From Saccoglossus kowalevskii (Eukaryota; Hemichordata; Enteropneusta; Harrimaniidae), in the NCBI RefSeq assembly GCF_000003605.2, contig NW_003119428.1, positions 469,546 to 529,066 of the forward strand: a stretch of DNA of 59,521 nucleotides, in the 5' to 3' direction. Shown here one piece after another: positions 22,301 to 36,811 of this stretch. Made by a program: the position numbers and the translations under genes. The first letter of the stretch is position 1. Each line of letters opens with the position of its first letter. The notes beneath the pieces were generated by a model. The model worked only from the letters and a program-made list of their open reading frames with translations. It did not search any database and was not told the origin of the DNA.

Positions 22301-25300
22301 TGTATTTTTTTCTTCAAAGAACTAGAATCTTATACAATCTGTAAACCGTCATAATATCAAGCGATGTTAGGCTTGAGGAATCACGTTTTCGTACAATTTT
22401 GTTAAAAATTTAGCTATAAATCTGAGAAACTTAGCTTTCCCTTTGCCTCTTTTCAATTGAGCTCTGCGTTTATAATTTTGTCTGGCTTTTATTTGACTTT
22501 ATAAGTAAAGGAGTTATTATTGTTTGAAACCCAGATGGGTATATGAGACTTAATAGGTAACATAAGATTTAAAATAACATAGTAGTAAAATATATACTAA
22601 TATACTGTGATACAGAAAAAAAATGCATTTTCCATTTTAAGTATGCTTCTTTAACGATTCACAATTCTAGAAATAGGTCAGAATAAGTCTACAAATTAGC
22701 ATATATGCCTCGGGCGGTATTATTTTATTGGAAGCGTGACTGGTGATATTTTTTGGAGCGTTGTAATGAATGAGGATTTTTTTATCTAATGAAACTTGTC
22801 ATTGCGGGACACAGATTATGATTGATTTGTCATTCGCCATACGTGAGTAGCAAAACTATATCTTCCCATTTAATTATTTAAAGACCACCACAACCCACAT
22901 ATATTATATGACAGGGATCGATAAGGTACACACGACTTTCACTTTCTGATGTGTCAAGTTTTCTTCTTATAGTTTATCTAATGGCAGCCATTTTGTTTGA
23001 TTTTTTTTTAGATTTAGCAATACTGATGGGGATGGTTCATCTAGAATTAAGAAAAAAAAGAAACACGGAAAAGATATTTATGTGAAAATTCCATGTAAGC
23101 CTCAATGGTAATCATAACACGACAGCCGCTGACCATAAATCCCATTAGACATAGGATGCCAACATAATTACCATGGCAACGATTTCATCGCTCGGGTGAG
23201 TAGTACTTATTGTCGTATACAGACGACTTTCAAATTCTGATTTATTGTCCGGTACAATTCCTTTTACTTAGCGACATGAAATTAATCCAATATAGGCATG
23301 TTCTGCTATGATATTTGTTTATTTATGTTGTCCACTAATACGTGTTGTATTGACAACAGCATCATGTCCATATCAACTAGACAAGATGACTGGATGTTTC
23401 ATTTGTGTATGTCGTGTTAGATATAATACATATGGTGCCATTAGTTTGATCATTTAATCGCGGCTAAATAAGAACAGTCATAAAAAACAATGAAGAACAT
23501 GATATAGATCAATCGGATTAAAATCCGATGAAAACTTCCATTTTTTTCATTAATATCCATATTTTATTCATTCTTTTTTATTTATCTGTGTATTTTGTGT
23601 GTGCGTGTGTGGTGGTTGGGGGGATTCTTTTTCGTAAATGTGTCTCTGTCGCCATCTATATTTAAAGCCCGCGTGCGGACCTTTGATGCTATGAGGGAAT
23701 TTGCCCCTTTAATTTATTTATTCATTTTTTTATTATTTATTATTATTCTTTCATTTATTTTACAGATATTATGTTATACTTCTACTTAAATCTCCATCTC
23801 AGTGGCATCAATAACACTAAATTATCCACGGGAGCTATATTATTTACAAACTAACGGTCCGGGCTTTTTACGGTTTTGAAAAACGCTCGTGTGTGGAATG
23901 GAGTGTCCAATAGACGTGTAAAATTGATGTAGACTGCTCAGTCTGGCAGCCTGGAGTGAGGGCAGTATTGATTGATGTGGGCTTCACACCTCAGTCCCAA
24001 TACTAAGAATACCCTTGATGCATTCGATTCACATACCGTGGTGTGTGTTTTTTTAAAGTAAACCATGCAACGTAAGTTGGTGTAATATAAATACAGCTAT
24101 ATACTAGTCATAGGCCATTAGTGCAATACATATAATGCTCCTGTCACAGGTTGTGAATGCAATAACCAACAGGCAGTCAGAATAACTTTTTAATTGGCAT
24201 ATTTCAAGGAAATGGACATATGACTCTCTCAGAACGCAATATGCACACACCATGAAGTGGAATATTAATAACCACATTTCACAATGCTTTCTACATGCAG
24301 TTTGACAGCACAAGTTGCTGGTAACACAAAACGTCCACGTGTTAATTCACATTAAAAGGAGTCGGGTGGGTGTCAATAAGTCATTACATATAGCCGTAGA
24401 GCGTCAAGTCAATTGCAATTGCAATTATACGACGCCAACGACGTTATTCGTATAATACAAGATTATATACGTATACAGCAATACTAAGTAGGAGAGCAGA
24501 TTGGGAGAAATCATCAAAAGATATATCACGATAAGTTCAGTTAAAAGAATTTCCTTAAAGTATGTTTAAATACAAATGCTGCCTTTGTAACAAAACTATG
24601 ACAGTTGATCTGCCATTTCCGCCTCCGCCGAGAGTTGCATTGAATAAGACGAGACGGTGTGTTATAACTCTATGTCGGTGAATCGATTTCCTTTTCTCTC
24701 ACTCCACCTCACACAGACAGAAATATGAGTGTCTCGTTCTCATTAGCCGGAAACTAAACCTTACCCATTTTAGGATTAAAAACTAAGGGGTCGACCATTT
24801 GAAGTCACGGAGGGGCAGGGCGATTGGAAGATTTGTTGAAAAAACATATGTGCAAGCTATATAGCAAAAACAAAATTTAATTACATGCAAGGATTTGCAG
24901 GAAAAAATGCTGGCAAAGTTCAAAAAAAATAAACGCTAACTAAGGCACCGCGAAAACAAACACTCGTACTCTTCCGGCCACAACCCATGGTTTCACATGT
25001 TTGACGCCTAACACGACTTGTCCAATAAAATAGAAATGAACAGAGAGTTGATGCGCTAAAAATGAGTAATACAGATCGTGCTGGTCTCAATAGCGTGTAT
25101 TAGTGTGGGTTTTGCGAATAAACAGACACTTTATTGTTGGCTGCATTGAGAGTTTGTGTGTAAAGTCACTGGAACCATGTCATTCTGCACGCTATGCCAC
25201 GTACAGCGCGAACTGACCATTTATGTTCCCGGAGCGTCTGTGACGTCAGCGCGACGTGCAAGAGATGAATTGACACTCCGTATAGTCATTGATTTTGACA

Positions 25301-28300
25301 TTTTCTATCGAGGCTTCATCGCCGAGATCGGTTGCCGTGCCAACAGGGGTGCACGCAATACTATGAATTATGATGTTAAAATCAAGCCAATATAACGAGC
25401 ATTTTCTGCGTTAAATGTTTGCCACAACTATTGTCGCGTCTGGAACTCAACAAGCTACGAAATGAATGGAAAGCTTTAAATCAACAAATCCAACTAAATT
25501 GGATGCATTCTTTGGAAAATTGAAAAATGCTGATTAAACATTGATAACTTAATACTCTTATTTTGCATGTCAAATCGGGTGATATGTTTTTTTTAACCAG
25601 CAGCACATTGGAGAATTTCTAATGTGGCATTCCCCCTTGGGTCATGAAGCGACTGAAATTAAAGATTCTAGTTGCTGTCCCTAACTAATTCAACGCGCCA
25701 GACAATGAAAGCAATATACGTTCATATCCTTTCATATGTGTTTTTTTATTCAGCATTTCATCTAAAATCAATAATTGGACGTGAGATCTAGTACCAGGAT
25801 TAAAAAAACAAAAACAAAATATATGTGTAAGCATCGACGCATTTAGGTATATTAATATGTCTTTGTTCTCCGTTTGTTTGCCGTGTAATGCCATGTAGTA
25901 GTGGATTTGATGGCAAGCACGCCACCACGTAAATGTCAATTTAACTTAAACCTTAATAATAAAGTCGAATAAACACAAAATCACGTAAAATAAAAAAAAA
26001 CATATTAATATACACTACATGAAAAACAAAATACGAAAGTAACAAAGTATTTTGTTTAACATGGAAGTCGAGAAGAAAACACCATAAAATACTTCCAAAT
26101 GGGGATAACTACAATCCATTCATCACGACTAAATGTTCTGTATACGTTAAATATTCACATACTGCAAACGCGTCAAAGTTGTGAACACTAAAGGTAGGTA
26201 TCACTTGCAATGTACAGACAGTAGTAGTATTACGTTTATGTGTGTGTAATTTAAAGCATTGTGAATATGTCCACTCGTCCCACTTCATTTAGACATAACA
26301 CCATATTCAAGTTTTCATCACCGACGTTTAAAATCAAGTGTCAAGGTGATGGATGACCAGGAGTCAAAATATGTGAATACCCAAATATGACACTTTGTTT
26401 ACTTGTTGTCATCAAAACACTCACGTGCCAACCGTCGCAGTATACATCCATGATCTATGCTATTTCCTGAACAGCAATTACAGGTGCAAGAGATACAATT
26501 CATGCGAGACATATACTTTAAATGCATGATCTGCACATCAACTAATTCTTTCACTTGCGCGCAATGCATTGCAAACATCCTCTGAAAACTGCCTCAGTTG
26601 TCCCATGACTCTTGTTTAGGATTTATCTATATGTTCTTTAATTATGTATTATATTCTATTATAATTGATCGAGCAGAATAGAAAATGTTGGAGTCGGCAT
26701 TACGTGAGGGCGGCTCCTTGACATCACTTCAGATGTGAATATGCATATAGTTGATCACGAATGGTGCACAAATCCATTTTTTTTCGGTGAACGTTTGTAG
26801 ATTTCCACTGACGTAATTTATTATGTCCAAGATGCACCATATAATAAACAATTATAAACCTTTGGTTACAAATTGTTCTTTACGTCCATAGAAACCTTTT
26901 TAATTCCTGTTTCTGCTTGCATATTTTGTTATTATTACAATACAATATAACAGACGTTTTACGATACACGAGGTCAATGCACATTTCAATAGAAACATGT
27001 CGTCTACGTTGTCTTTATCATAATTTAGTTTATTGATAAATTTATATAGCGGGTATTATTGGTACCATTTGAGTTACTATCGTTATTAAAGCTGAGTGGG
27101 ATGTTTTTACGGCACAATGTAGTGACATTACCTTCCGCGTCAATGACGTAAATAAAGATCCTTGGAATATACGAAATGTACACTCTGAGTGAGAATATAT
27201 GACGACGTTGAGTTAATCCAGACGTCGTTGCTACGACAGTGAAAGTTATGACTTAGCTCAAAGGTGTGGGCAATTAACTGCAGATCCAAAGAAGAGGTAT
27301 ACGGGAAGATAGTGCCAGGCTAGTTTAATGAATATGGTACGTCTCACATCGCCTTTATTGCTGCAAACGTCAATTGAGTTAGTGTGTGGTCATCAATCCT
27401 ACGTTGATACTGTGTTAAAACGTGTTCTCTTTTAACGTGCAAGCGTTTCATTTCAATTTCAATTCAATTTATGTAGGGATTCAATTTTCCCGGTGACGCT
27501 ACAATACGTCGTGCTTTTCTCGAACAATGCTTTCTTTCGACCAATATTTAATATAAACATTAAGTGTATTAATGTGATTATAAATATGACACAATGTGTA
27601 GTTGCAGATATAGTAGAGATTGTTGAATGGTTGTTTTAATCTTACATTATTAAATTAATAAATATATTAATAATACATGCATATCAACTCACCATTTTTT
27701 TTCTATTTCCCAATCTACTTTTGAAGTTACGCGTGACGACAATTCTGCTTTAATGATAACGTATTGCTTTAAAAATGATTCTATCTCTCGAAGTTGAATA
27801 TACGATTTTACCAATACCGCACGGCGTCGCTATATTACATTATAATAAGCTATTACGTGAAGGACATTTGGCACTTTACATTCACTTACCCGAATCCCTA
27901 CTTTTTTGGTGTCTAGTAAGGACAGATAATGAGTATAACACTTTTTTAATGAAACAAATAAAGCTCAAACTGGGTCCAATTTTAGTCAGATTATTGTGGC
28001 TAGATCTTTCAGGCCAACACAAATAATTATGACGTAATAAAACTCATTTTACTACACTTATCCGAGTAGAATGCTTGATTCAATGAAAAAGTTGGAATGC
28101 CGATGTATTCCCAATTAATGCTATCAAATGCATTTTGTACAAAGGTAATGTACATTTTCAGCAGTTCACGCTAATAACAGTCGAACGTGTACCTGCACAA
28201 ACCTGGTGGCATAGTATATGTATACTTGATGGAATGTCGTAATAGTTGTGTAACAGCCAACTGGGAACAAGGAAGACAAAATGGCGGACAGTTATAACGT

Positions 28301-30700
28301 ATTCCAACAAACACACCACGTGACACAAAACCCCGAAGTGGTCTATTGTTTAGAGCGTCCGTTACTTGACTTTTAAAAAGGAGATTGATGTAGTGATTGA
28401 AGGAAGTCTGTATTAGATCTCGAATATCGCACCACAAGAGTCTTCGGATGTTAAACCATCTTAACCTTTTTAGAGCCATTAGCAAAGCAATTCCATTTCT
28501 TATAGCTCACTTCACAATTTACACTTTATGTATTCCTTAGTTCCGGCGTGGGAGGAACTCGTAAAAATTATAATTTCACTTTTCCTGTACATCATACAGA
28601 GTAAAACGGTTTACGTTCTTTAAGAATATTCCTATAGTCATATGGCCGCATTGGCTAGAACGTATTGACCTTCTGTTCATTTCCGTTCTTGAAGCTTTCT
28701 TTTTTGTTAAACCCTGAAACTACTAGTCAATTTTGATTTTTCTGTGCATATCCAAGAATGCCTGACAACATTCGAAATTGATAGTGCACCAACAATTCTA
28801 CATCTTTAAAATAAAGCCCTTTTTGTGAATTGAGTGCATGATGACAGTCAAACTACGTGGCTAATCGCAATAAGCTTTTGCATATATATTTAATAAATTG
28901 GTACATATATGTTACACACATTTCAGACAAATGAAGCAAGTTGTTCTGAGAACGAAAATGATTTTCAGGCAGTTCAGATGATCGCATTGTATCATGATAT
29001 TGATAGTGCATATGTTAATGAGCACAATACAATTATTACAAATTGCCAATAATGTAAAATCCGGCTCGTGACCAATCATAAATCGATTTGCAATACTGAA
29101 TTAATTAATAATATCGCAATAAGCCATATGACTTGGTATATTTTATATTTGTGGTGCTGGTAGTATGCAAAATGCAGTGATAATTTTAAAATGCTGAGAC
29201 TCCCGGAAATAAGTGAGTTAGAATACTTCCGGTTGTGGTAGAGTTGGGGGAGATGATAATTCTCGAGTAGATAATTCAACCCACATTTCAATTCGTATAT
29301 TCACACTGTCCAACAATATCCAACATTATATCTAATAAGTAATTCATGAGTTAAAACAATTTTCGGTAAATTAGTAAAAAGTCACATGATGAGTTAATAA
29401 TATTGGTAGCACATTTACCAATAAAAACCAACAAAAAATATCGCTGTGGTTCTTGGAAATATGTATAACCAGTACTTCTGGGTAATGTTTGCAAACTAAA
29501 TATACTAAATATACATTTCGTGCATGTACACCTTAATTGTTTAGCAAGTGAATCAGTTGACACCATCTCAATATCGGCATAAATAATGGAAATTTCACTA
29601 GCAATGACGTCAGTCACCGCACAAAAACCACACTCAGAAACATGATTTTAAACCATCGTTTAGGAACACGATTTTGTTGAGTAAACAATGCTGAATAAAC
29701 ATTCTGTCTGATAAATTAAAAGCCATAGATCTACAGTTTGTTTCATAAATCACCACCTCTGGGTAGATAAACCAATATTCTTGCAGTGTTTGTGTGTTTT
29801 AATGTTTGGTTGTCCCAGTCCCCTAATTCAAAAGAGTTTGATTGCAATGTTCTTATAGTGACACAGTCGCGATCTCATAACTTGGTTGCTAAGCATCCAC
29901 CAGTTACCTAGCAACTTCCCAAAAAATCGTACTACTGTCGCCAAAACTATCGGATTTACACCGATACGAATTACAGTTTACATTTACATATTACTCAATG
30001 ATGACTATAATTTGTTTTAGGGGCGGTCAAGGTGAAGGAATGTTAAAAGTCAATACAATGATTTGGCTAGAAATTCCACATTTTTACGTAAATCCTACCT
30101 CGCTCTACAGTTTCCGCAGTATCGATTTCAAATAATTACAATAACATAACGCTGCCAGATGCATGCTCAAATTATAGCTCATTTTTTCCTGATATTTTTT
30201 TCTAAATTTTTGTTTCAAAGTGACAACCCTTTGAATTTTTCGGTATGGGCGCTTTTACCATCTTCGCCCGCGGGCAGGTTTGTTTATCTTTCTGTCTCAG
30301 AGCAGATATGCACAGTTTCTATGAATTGTTCAGGGAAGTTCGCCCTTAATATAAGAATCGCCTTATAACATTTTGGTAAAATCAAGTACCAATTGGTTAG
30401 AGGTTTTTTATGACCTGGAGCTTGTCTGAGTTCAGATGAAATTAAGTTTTCTTGATTTATTTAGAAGAGGATGTATATATGCGAAGCGATTAGATTCAGC
30501 TGTGATCTGAATCCAGTTGCTATGGAGTCAGCACATTCTTTAAAGACTCTTTAGCATTGGCAGACGGATGGAAAATTGTCTGATTCATTGAATAAACTAT
30601 TTAAGACTCATTTTTTTCCAAAAGATATCGGAAGCGCATGTCATTATGGTACTTGTGTTTGTCATAAGAAAACGCGTGATAGATTAGAGCGTATGAGTGA
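19391..30700. other. 11-kb gene desert
   Basis: No coding exon or RNA gene recognised. Minor items: an AT dinucleotide run near 20478-20496; an NRF1-like GCATGCGCA near 20843; perfect CRE octamers TGACGTCA at 25241 and 29605; GGGGTCGACCATTTGAAG near 24787, which resembles the segment at 11893. Frames here are short (104 codons or less) and lack known motifs. Confidence 0.45.
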
Positions 30701-30711
30701 GTATAAGTAAT

Positions 30712-30960
30712 TCGTAGGTGGCGGCGGCACAGGGGGGGGGTGCAGGGGCCGCACCCCTGAAAGAAATGTTGGGGGCGTCGCACCTCCAAAATCATCCTGA
30801 AACCCTTTGTGTCAGAAAAATTGACCCTCAAAATGCAGGGAATAGCGTTTCGGAAGATCTAGATTTCAAACTGTTTAAGGGGGAGCATGCTCCGGGCTCC
30901 CAAGTAAGGTTACACCTTCGGCGCGAGGTTGGTGATCAGATTTTTTGCCGCCGCCTCTGT
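30712..30960. mobile_element. GC-rich dispersed element fragment
   Basis: An island of G/C runs in AT-rich surroundings: a G-run at the left, GGGGCCGCACCCCTGAAAG, then AGGGGGAGCATGCTCCGGGC on the right. The edges share a short inverted repeat (GGCGGCGGCA on the left, TGCCGCCGCC on the right). The frame across it has many A, G and P codons, but the text tracks the base runs rather than a protein domain. I read it as a truncated non-autonomous DNA element; family uncertain. Confidence 0.5.
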
Positions 30961-33900
30961 TTGTATTTCTGGTGTATGTTTACGCAGATCACAGATCGGA
31001 ATTGGTTTCCTAGTTTTCTGAACTGTTACAATATACATGAAGTCTGGTTTGTGTAAATATGCCAAATATTTACATTATGAGTGGATAATTGCAAAAATGC
31101 ACATTTTTAATGGCAATACGAATACGCGTGTTCGATATTGAGAAAAAAACAATGAATTTCAAAAATAGAACAAACACAAATATTACACAATGTATATGAT
31201 CGAATACCGCCAGCACTGTAAATGAATACCTTGAAAACTAGTGAGCTATATAGGTCTCAGTAATTCCCAATATTGAAGTTAATGATATATGTGACCATGA
31301 ACCAATTACTATCACTTCAACTCAACGAGTTATTAATTAGTTCAGCAAATAAATATAATCATTAACAAAAATATCCATTCTGTCGAGTTACCCATCCTAT
31401 AGCGTCATATGATCTGTGTGTGTTCCAACAAATGTATCAAATATCTGAATAAAATGAGATCCTAGTTTGGGTTTTATTCTTTCATTTTTTTTATTTGTTA
31501 CATTAGATTTTAATCAGATTGATACCGTGTGGTATTCCAGTAATTTTGGACATAGTTTGCTTATATCTATTGTCATTAAAGTACCATTCGACTGTGAAAT
31601 TTGCCATCATGTCTTCCTTACATATTTATATATCCCTTTTCTTTCCCTATCTATTTCCTACCAGAATGCTCTCCCGAAAACGAACATTTGAGAACTAACA
31701 GCTTTGCGTAATTTGACGTCCGAAAAAGAACATACATAATCAAATTATAGAAAGGGTTGACTAGAGTAGTAAAAAACCCTCAGTAGTGATATGATATGAT
31801 ATGATGATGTTGATTATATTGAAGAAGTATTTTGTCAAATACACACTACACGCTAAGCAGAAATGTGACAATTCGTTACAGTAATGTCCACCAATGCGCT
31901 GTAACTGAAACGTGTTGTTGAGTATTACAAATGTATAAAAGTAATACATATTCGTGAATGTCATATCTGAGGTAACTACAATGTGTTAGAACTTGTGAAG
32001 AATGTTAAAGTAAACTTGTCATGCTATAAACGTTATTATTAAGACGTCTTGCTTTGATAAATTCATATGTACTACCAACATTAAACCATGTATAATTAAC
32101 ACTTTTATTTGCATATCCCATAATATACTGTATGAATAATTGAAATTAACAGCTTGATGCAATATTCATATATGTCAAACTTGTTTCTAGATTTTAATGA
32201 TTTTATCAAATGTGGTTAAACATAGAAGCCGGTATACTAAAATGAACATAAATATATGATATATTGATGTATTTACATATATTTGAAATAATGTATTTGT
32301 GCATATTGTTTTATTTCCTAATTCCTGCATGATATAACTAAACGCATATTTAGTTAAGATTGATGTGATTTGTCTCTGCTAGAAATTATATAATCGTAAA
32401 ATTAATTGCTGTATTTGCAACTGATTAGATAATTAAATTGTTCCGACTGAGTGACTATCTATATCAGGGCAAATAACACGGGCATGCATAGCATCGATAC
32501 ACCCAAAAGCAATTGATGAAATATTACAATAATTAGAAAAAATTAACAATTACCTGTAACACTGTGTAATTATGTAATTAAACATACGTCTATGACGCAC
32601 ACAATGTATTTATAATATCAAACTGAATAAGTAATTTCATCAAAATCAAGGTTTTGAAAGCAAATGTGAATGAAGTGTGCATTGATTTAACCACAATTGT
32701 TGCATTATGTCACCGTAAATATGATCAATGTGCATATAAATAATACGATATGAAACTTATTGTACAGAAGGTGACATTTATTTTTGTCTGGGTTTTGGAC
32801 GGCCATCTTGGTTCCTTGACCAAAATTCTGAAAAGAACTTTATTTTAGGTGTAATTAATTTTCGTTGAAAAAACATTTTGGTTGTTAATTTTTGCTGATT
32901 TTTGATTAGTTGAATCTAATATACAGAACAAATGTGTTTTCGCTATTTTTAATGATTCACCCTATACGTTCAAAATCGGAATTTAAAAGGCGAATTTAAA
33001 ATATGACAGAAACAGATTGATGGATACGTAAATTACTCATACTTATATAGGTGATATGTATCACAGAGACTTCGCGTTGGTTGAATTATAAGTGGGTTAA
33101 CTAATACGTTATAGAATATTTATACTATAATAAACGCCGCTAGGAATTCAAGCTGTGTACCATCTCACAGTCACATTGCCACACATAGCAATTACCAGAT
33201 AAATTTCATTGATTATTCCATTCTTTCGCACCTATGAGTTCGCTTTTTAAAGGTGAGTATGTAAACATTACCGACAACACGGTGTCGATATCACACACGA
33301 TGTCGCCTTAGCAGCCGTATTTCATCCAAATATTCACCTATTTAGGCGACAGTGTGAAAATACGTCGTGAGTCTGCCGGTATCGAGTTTTAACGTCACAG
33401 CCACTCATATACACGCTCGTGACTGTAAAACATCGACCATTGCCAAAGGGTGCTGTTTACTAAATCAATAGTACGTGCGTACACGTACAGACAGATATAC
33501 GCCGACGACATTCACACCAACATCACCACGGAAAATCATCAGTGTGTAGTTAATGATATGCATTTGACTTTTGGCTTGAGACAAATTCGACAGATGAGCC
33601 GGACGAACATCGACGGGCATTCAATGAAGCGCGACTGATATTTGTCGTGTTTTGCCATTTGCGCTTATTGTCGCATATAACATTCGTATATCTAACTCGG
33701 TTACATGAACTATACACAGACTGTCCGCTCACAAATAAAATACCAGAAAATATCACAGAATTCTGTAGATATTGCATGACAAAATGCATAAACGTAATTA
33801 TTCAAAGGGTAAGCTACTACATAGATTTCAGGGATACGCCATCACTTTTCTTTACAAAAAAAAATGCTATTTTAATTCTCAATGATTGTGTATGACACCG
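30961..33900. other. Gene-free stretch
   Basis: AT-rich, no exon recognised. A short pentamer run (GATAT)n sits near 31786-31803. Near 33288-33352 the segments CGATGTCGCCTTAG and TTTAGGCGACAGTG form a loose inverted repeat. Confidence 0.45.
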
Positions 33901-33916
33901 GAGTAGCAAAACACTG

Positions 33917-34018
33917 CAGTTGAATCAAACCATATATACAAGACAGAAAAACATGTCAACAAACAAGCTCCTCTCTGATTGGTCTGATTGTTGGGTGTTA
34001 GGGTTAGGCAGCCAATCA
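33917..34018 (+). repeat. Dispersed ~100-bp repeat, copy A
   Basis: Aligns with 37992-38096. Shared landmarks in order are a CATATATACAAGACAG-like segment, CTCTGATTGGTC, GGTGTTAG and TTAGGCAG. This copy also forms an 8-bp inverted repeat, CTGATTGG with CCAATCAG, and includes TTAGGGTTAGG, under two copies of the animal telomere unit and probably coincidental. Confidence 0.65.
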
Positions 34019-35725
34019 GGTACAATTTTGTAAGAGGCTTCGCATTAACTCAAGTACGGTGCGATTCATTTGTTTAAACCTCAGACTACATAATCTGCCT
34101 ATTGTGGTTGTTATACTACATTACGCAATAGGTTCACTGTAACATCTACGTCACACGTTTGAATTTGCTTCAGTGCAGCGTTTTCCATTTATCTAATTGT
34201 CTTACAACGGAGATAGCTATCTTTTATTCTGTTCCCTGTACTGTAAATCCTAATGTTTATTGGGAAGCATATTGTAAACCTACCAAGTTTGATTAGTTTT
34301 ATCCTTCTATTCAGCCAAAACCAATATTTACTATAACATCCAATTCCACCGAGCTTATCAGTCACATATCAGCTCCAAATCACAATAGTTTAAAATAGTT
34401 CCAATATCCTACAGAACCGTCATCTCAATTACCATGGAATCCAACTTAACCTTCTTGGTAACCAGTTATACAATAGTAACGACCTGTCATTAAAGGCATA
34501 TTCATCCGTATTTAGATTTGACAGCGGTGTGTACTTCATTTAGAAATAAGGTGATAAATCTACATTACCCTTATATCTCTCCGTATTCCTTTGTTTGCGA
34601 TATAACGTCAGAGCAATCCGATTGAGTTTGCAAACTTCAGATTTGCTTCCACAGTTGAGTCCATAAATCTCACAATAATCATCCACATATAATGTATTGT
34701 TTGTCATTTGAAATGGTCTAGTGGTATACCATTATGTATCCTCAAATACAATTTTAATGTGAACTGCTAACCCTAACCGACATATACGCGGATTAGATTT
34801 TTATTACTGGGATATGATGCTGCTTGTTATCGGTTGTTATGGAATTTTGACTGTCCATAACATTCACTCGTTCATCCTTGGCATTTTATCATACTGGAGG
34901 TTGTTGCTCAGGTTAGGCGTGACGACTGCGTACGTCGTGGTGTTGTCAAGGTAACTAAAATGTGAGATTACAATGCTGATGTAAGTTGCATTATTAATAA
35001 AGATTGCAATGGGTTACTAAGGAAACAAGCGCTATATTTCCCCCGGGGTGAATGACGATATATAGTGTTGCCATATGATATAGTGTAGTATTTAGCCACC
35101 AGTAAAAAAAAACATGTGTAAATCTGAGAGAAGCATTTCAATTCAATCAGTCCAAATTGAGCATTAATTACATTCACTTGGAATCATTCGCGCATTGTCT
35201 TCCCGTTCATTAATACATTGTGACTACAGTATGTATGTGTAACCTCGAGAATAATGAGGTGTCAAAATGGATAGAATATTTTTTAGTAATATAGAATCAC
35301 CACCCTGACAACTGTTTTAGAAATCTACTTTTTGAGCTACATTTATTAAGTCACAAAAACAAAAGCACATTCATTGTTCAACAAGTAGTGTCAATAGTTC
35401 TAGTGTGTGTTTTTCCATCACGAGACCTGAAGTATAAGTTCCAGGCGTGAGTATACTATTAAGTGCATGATCCCAAACAGGAGGGATTTTTTGACTTGTT
35501 AATTGAGAAACTCATTCGCAAATATTGTCACAACTCACATAGTCAGCCAAGCATTATAGTTAGTTAGATTGCTTTTGTCAAATAAACATTATCAACGGAA
35601 GCTCGTGTCTGAACGCATTTCAGCTTACCATATGAACAGTAACATGAATCATTTCACGTAATTTCCAACGCGTAGGAAAGCTTTCATCAATCCCGCGTGC
35701 ATAATGATATTACTATTTAAAACAT
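34019..35725. other. Gene-free stretch
   Basis: No recognised exon or long repeat. GCTAACCCTAACC near 34766 is a short telomere-like word, too short to mean a telomeric relic. Confidence 0.4.
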
Positions 35726-36470
35726 GAAGGTCTTCTGAGGGTTACCAAAAAAGGACGCTGTGGAAGATTTTCTAAACCTTCCCGAGGAAGAATGCAGTAG
35801 GAGGATTCTAATAGGATATCAATAAAGAATGTCGTGGAAGGCTTCTGCAGGTAACTGGGAAAGAATAATATGCAAGGTAGTCTGATTGGTACCAAGACAG
35901 AATGATGAGGAAGGTTATTACTGGTGAAAGTTGCTATGAAAGGTTTTGAATTTTACTAAGGACGAATACTGTGAGAGGGTTCTGACGGGTACTGAGGAAT
36001 GATATTGTAAAAGGATTTCGAATGTCACTTAGATCAAAGAATAATGTGGAAGAGTTCAAATTGTCACTGAGCAGGGATTTTGTTGAGGGGTTCTGAAGGT
36101 TATCAATGAAGAACGCCATGAAAAGGTGCCGAGGAGGAACGCAGTGGAAGGATTATAAAGGTTATCAAAGAAGAATTATATGCAAGGTATGGGAACAGAT
36201 CAGACACTGTCAGAGGGCACTGAAGGTTACTGTGGAAGAATGTGTTGAAAGAAGGTAATTGAAGTAGGTTACTGAAGGGTATTGAGGAGAAATACAGTGG
36301 AAGGGTTATAAGGTTACTAAGGAAGCCAGGACACAGTCGATGGAGTCTGAATAATACTGAGAAAGGATATTGTCTAAGGTTCTGAAAGACACTGAGCAAG
36401 AATACTGTGGGAGAGTCCAAAAGATTACTTAGGAAGAATACTCAAAAGGTTCTGAAGGTTACTGGGGAGG
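35726..36470. repeat. Degenerate 36-bp minisatellite, about 20 units
   Basis: Units follow the pattern GAAGGGTTCTGAAGGTTACT then GAGGAAGAATACTGTG (36 bp). About twenty units can be traced, many with substitutions and some shortened to under 30 bp or extended. Because 36 is a multiple of three, the minus strand stays open in stretches with a 12-residue periodic peptide. The decay and indels argue that this is non-coding. Confidence 0.8.
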
Positions 36471-36752
36471 ATCTGAGTATATAGATACTCGAAAAGGATG
36501 AATATAATATAAGAGATCGCAACCCAATTAAAAAATACGGACTGGCCTATGTAACATCTAAAATATTATTCTTTGTACCAGTGTATCTCATGTAAAAATT
36601 ATAGCATTTTGGAACTTGTATTGCAACACCATGTACTAAATTGATAGCCATGTCAACTGCATATTTATCATAAAAATTCGGCGACATTTCCTAGGCATAT
36701 AACAAATTCACTAGACTAAGTAATAGCTATGGATATGGATAAGAAGGATTTT

Positions 36753-36811
36753 AACAAGCAATGGTGCTTTATAATCCTTCCTATCTCAACTCTACTCGAC
36801 CATTGCTTGTT
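36753..36811. repeat. Inverted repeat, 13-bp arms
   Basis: AACAAGCAATGGT (36753-36765) and ACCATTGCTTGTT (36799-36811) are exact inverted copies around 33 nt. Just outside and inside, AGAAGGATT (36742) and AATCCTTC (36773) form an alternative, partly overlapping pairing. Confidence 0.75.

Noticed and set aside
30718-31056. 112-codon plus-strand frame starting MAAAQGGGAGAAPL
   Set aside because: Its start is made of G-run sequence of a dispersed element; composition follows base runs, not a domain.
33450-33638. IYADDIHTN text resembling the YADD box of reverse transcriptases
   Set aside because: None of the neighbouring reverse-transcriptase blocks (motifs A, B, D) are present on either side; likely chance.
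34000-34010. TTAGGGTTAGG as interstitial telomere repeat
   Set aside because: Under two units; expected by chance in 60 kb and embedded in a dispersed repeat.
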